Source of the DNA: Sulfitobacter sabulilitoris | GTDB lineage: Bacteria; Pseudomonadota; Alphaproteobacteria; Rhodobacterales; Rhodobacteraceae | Assembly (NCBI RefSeq): GCF_005887615.1 | Contig: NZ_VANS01000005.1 | Span: 124,001-188,000 of the forward strand | DNA length: 64,000 nt | Direction of reading: 5' to 3' | Shown: positions 62,265 to 64,000 of the stretch, piece after piece | Position numbering within the stretch: the first letter of the stretch is position 1 | Layout of the letters: each line of letters begins with the position of its first letter | Program-made: the position numbers and the translations under genes | Notes under the pieces: generated by a model | Seen by the model: only the letters and a program-made list of their open reading frames with translations | The model's database searches: none | Told to the model about the DNA's origin: nothing

Positions 62265-63260
62265 TCAGAGCGCCAGATCGAGCGTCACGGGGAAATGATC
62301 CGACGCGGTGACGAGTGCGTCGCGCAGCACCGCATCGCCCCAGCATTCCGGATCGTCGAGCGGATGCCAGATGCGCCAGCGCGCATCGCGGGCGCGCAGG
62401 TCCGGCGTGACCATGATGTAATCCAGCATGGCCTGCAAGAAACGATTTTCGGGCCTGATCCAGAATCGTGCGCTGGTCGGCACCGCCTTGAGCGGCCCTG
62501 CCAGCGCCAGCCGCGCATGCGGGTCATAGAGCTCCGTGCCCATCACGATCTCGACCGAGGAGCGGCCGAACAGAGCCTCGTAGGCGTCGAGCCCCGGACC
62601 GTCGTTCAGGTCGCCCAGTACGATCAGCGGCGTGCCCTGGGCCAGGTGCTGCTCGATCCGGCGGCGCAGCCAGATCGCCTGGGCCAGTTGCTTGCGGCGG
62701 TTGGCGATGGCCGCGGCCATGATCTGCTGCGCGCCGTTGGCGCCATGCGGGGCCTTGGATTTCAGATGCGCGCCGATCATCCGGAAGGCAAAGCCGCCGT
62801 GCGTGACCACGCTCAATTCCAGCGGCGGCTTGGAAAAGGTCACGCTGTCCTCGGTGGCGTCGATATCGAGGTCGATCCGGAACGTGCGGTCGAAGCGCGG
62901 GGCGTGGTCGCCATCCGACATCGGGGCGTGCCTGGCGCTGATCCGGTCCGGATCGTAGAGCAGGGCGATTTCCTGCTGGGTATCGTTGGAAAACCCCATC
63001 ACCGCCTCGCGGGTGCGCAGCCCGTAATGCGCGGCAAAGGCTTCGAGCGCGGCGCCGGTGCGGCGGCGCCGGCTGGTATCGGGGGCCTCGACGATCAGCA
63101 CCGCGTCGGCATCGATGCGGTCGAACACCAGCCCCAGCGCATCAGCCTGCGCGCGCCGCGTGACCTTGTAGCGCGACGACCACGTGTCATCGGTCAGCAG
63201 GCGGTTGTCGTCGTCGAACAGCCCGGTGAACCATTCGATGTTGTAGGTGGCAAAGCGCAT
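62265..63260 (-). CDS. Endonuclease/exonuclease/phosphatase (EEP) family protein
   Basis: 331-aa metal-dependent phosphodiesterase fold. MRFATYNIEWFTG starts it with the Asn/Glu pair, VLGDLNDGPG is the DxN motif and SDHFPVTLDL the terminal SDH. It could act on DNA, phospholipids or inositol phosphates; no signal peptide is present. ATG 63260 overlaps the stop of the DjlA-like gene by one base (TGATG), a GTG in front being the alternative. Confidence 0.85.
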   Translation of the reverse strand: MRFATYNIEWFTGLFDDDNRLLTDDTWSSRYKVTRRAQADALGLVFDRIDADAVLIVEAPDTSRRRRTGAALEAFAAHYGLRTREAVMGFSNDTQQEIALLYDPDRISARHAPMSDGDHAPRFDRTFRIDLDIDATEDSVTFSKPPLELSVVTHGGFAFRMIGAHLKSKAPHGANGAQQIMAAAIANRRKQLAQAIWLRRRIEQHLAQGTPLIVLGDLNDGPGLDAYEALFGRSSVEIVMGTELYDPHARLALAGPLKAVPTSARFWIRPENRFLQAMLDYIMVTPDLRARDARWRIWHPLDDPECWGDAVLRDALVTASDHFPVTLDLAL

Positions 63261-63940
63261 CACGCCGCCTTGCGCGAGATTTCTTCCCAGGCGCGGTTGA
63301 TGTCGGCCATGCGCTTTTGCGCCAGTTGCAGCGCCTCTTGCGGCACGCCGCGCGCGATCATCGCGTCGGGGTGGTTTTCGCGCACCAGGCGGCGCCAGGC
63401 GCGGCGCACCTCCGCCATCGGCGCATCGGGGCTGACGCCCAGCACCGAATAGGGATCCTGCGCCGTATCGGGGGCAAAGCGCATCCGCAGACGCGCGAAA
63501 TCGCGCGGCGGCAGCGCGAAGATCTCGGCCACCCGTTCCAGAAACGCGTCCTCGTTCGGGTGGTACTCGCCGTCGGCCACCGCAATGTGGAACAGTCCCT
63601 CCAGCAGATCGCGCAGCGTGTCGGGCTGGCCGTCGAACATGGACCGGATGCGCGCCGCGTAATCCTCGAAGCCGGCCACGTCCTGCCGGGCGAGGTTGAA
63701 CACGCGCGCCGCCCCGGCCTCGGCCTGCGGCGGGATGTGGAACACCTCGCGAAAGGCGGTCACCTCGTCGCGGGTCACCTGGCCGTCGGCCTTGGCCATC
63801 TTGGCGCCCAGCGCGATGACCGCGATGGTGAACGCGACAGAGCGTTCCGGCGGGCTGCGCAGGCGGTCGAACACGGCCGACAGCCCCTCGCCCTTGGCAA
63901 GGGCCGACAACGCGTCAGAGATGCGGGACCAGATCGACAT
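63260..63940 (-). CDS. DjlA-like TerB/DnaJ co-chaperone
   Basis: 226-aa protein with a TerB-like helical domain (about 35-150: AKMAKADGQVTRDEVTAFRE, then AVADGEYHPNEDAFLERVAEIF) and a C-terminal J domain (about 164-226: DPYSVLGVSPDAPMAEVRRAWRRL, with HPD in ENHPDAMIA). It should stimulate DnaK. Unlike E. coli DjlA there is no N-terminal membrane helix. Coupled to the EEP gene by TGATG. Confidence 0.9.
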   Translation of the reverse strand: MSIWSRISDALSALAKGEGLSAVFDRLRSPPERSVAFTIAVIALGAKMAKADGQVTRDEVTAFREVFHIPPQAEAGAARVFNLARQDVAGFEDYAARIRSMFDGQPDTLRDLLEGLFHIAVADGEYHPNEDAFLERVAEIFALPPRDFARLRMRFAPDTAQDPYSVLGVSPDAPMAEVRRAWRRLVRENHPDAMIARGVPQEALQLAQKRMADINRAWEEISRKAA

Positions 63941-64000
63941 GAGCGCGACCTTACCCTGCCCGGCGCTGACTGTCAGGGCATGGAACGCCGGTTACAGGAT

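Overview
The window is a GC-rich bacterial chromosome segment whose gene content points to a marine Rhodobacteraceae (roseobacter-type) alphaproteobacterium. The indicators are a phaZ-phaC-phaP-phaR polyhydroxyalkanoate cluster, a DddL-type DMSP lyase, HdaA, LdtR, short-form ProS, a small RTX-like protein and a polyamine/gamma-glutamyl amide gene set. No rRNA, tRNA, CRISPR array, transposase or integrase was seen. Genes are densely packed, often with ATGA or TGATG stop/start overlaps.

Layout. 1-5715: the end of an amino-acid ABC permease, then a gamma-glutamylation (Puu-like) cassette (two glutamine-synthetase-family ligases, a class I amidotransferase, an FAD oxidase), with two TTTGATCAAA palindromes in front. 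5834-7021: a DegT-type PLP enzyme. 7069-11575: PHA metabolism with TGC-rich PhaR-type boxes in front of phaR, phaP and between phaC and phaZ. 11580-18403: a GFA-like protein, a minus-strand run of alpha/beta hydrolases and small proteins, and two convergent MFS transporters. 18517-20463: thrS. 20658-23252: a bufferin (copper-binding RiPP) operon bufA1-bufB-bufC-doxX. 23249-25634: ArsC-like protein, CspA, a secreted Cys-containing peptide, cytochrome P450.

25635-28213: a block of perfect hairpins, then an AT-rich patch (a tiny DUF2158-like gene and a 268-aa orphan) fused to the end of thyX. 28404-30886: a surface lipoprotein with its Slam outer-membrane assembly factor. 30984-32869: glyoxalase I and two DUF1194 paralogues. 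32905-34148: LdtR, SdhE and an XRE regulator. 34230-43090: aspartate aminotransferase, MATE pump, DUF4260/LysR pair, several exported proteins and hydrolases, a possible structured RNA, and DddL. 43176-46190: parE followed without a gap by a second AT-rich orphan and a second hairpin block. 46299-55922: thioesterase, lipoproteins, Ldh2-type oxidoreductase, RTX-like protein, LolCDE-type exporter, two glycosyltransferases, proS. 56229-63940: AI-2E exporter, hdaA, ppk, ppx, small secreted protein, EEP-family phosphodiesterase, DjlA-like co-chaperone.

The most unusual observation is that the two AT-rich orphan genes (26490-27296 and 45128-45934) share an arrangement: each starts inside the stop codon of an essential housekeeping gene (GTGA at thyX, TTGA at parE), each contains a probable winged-helix segment and a hydrophobic segment, and each is followed by a cluster of perfect hairpins. 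They are the best candidates for an undescribed accessory or defence-type element. Other points of interest are the bufferin operon with a hairpin between precursor and modifying enzyme, a Slam/lipoprotein pair in an alphaproteobacterium, a predicted leaderless LysR gene, and an 18-codon ORF coupled to the puuB-like gene. Functions are read from recognisable motifs and neighbourhood only; no database search was run.
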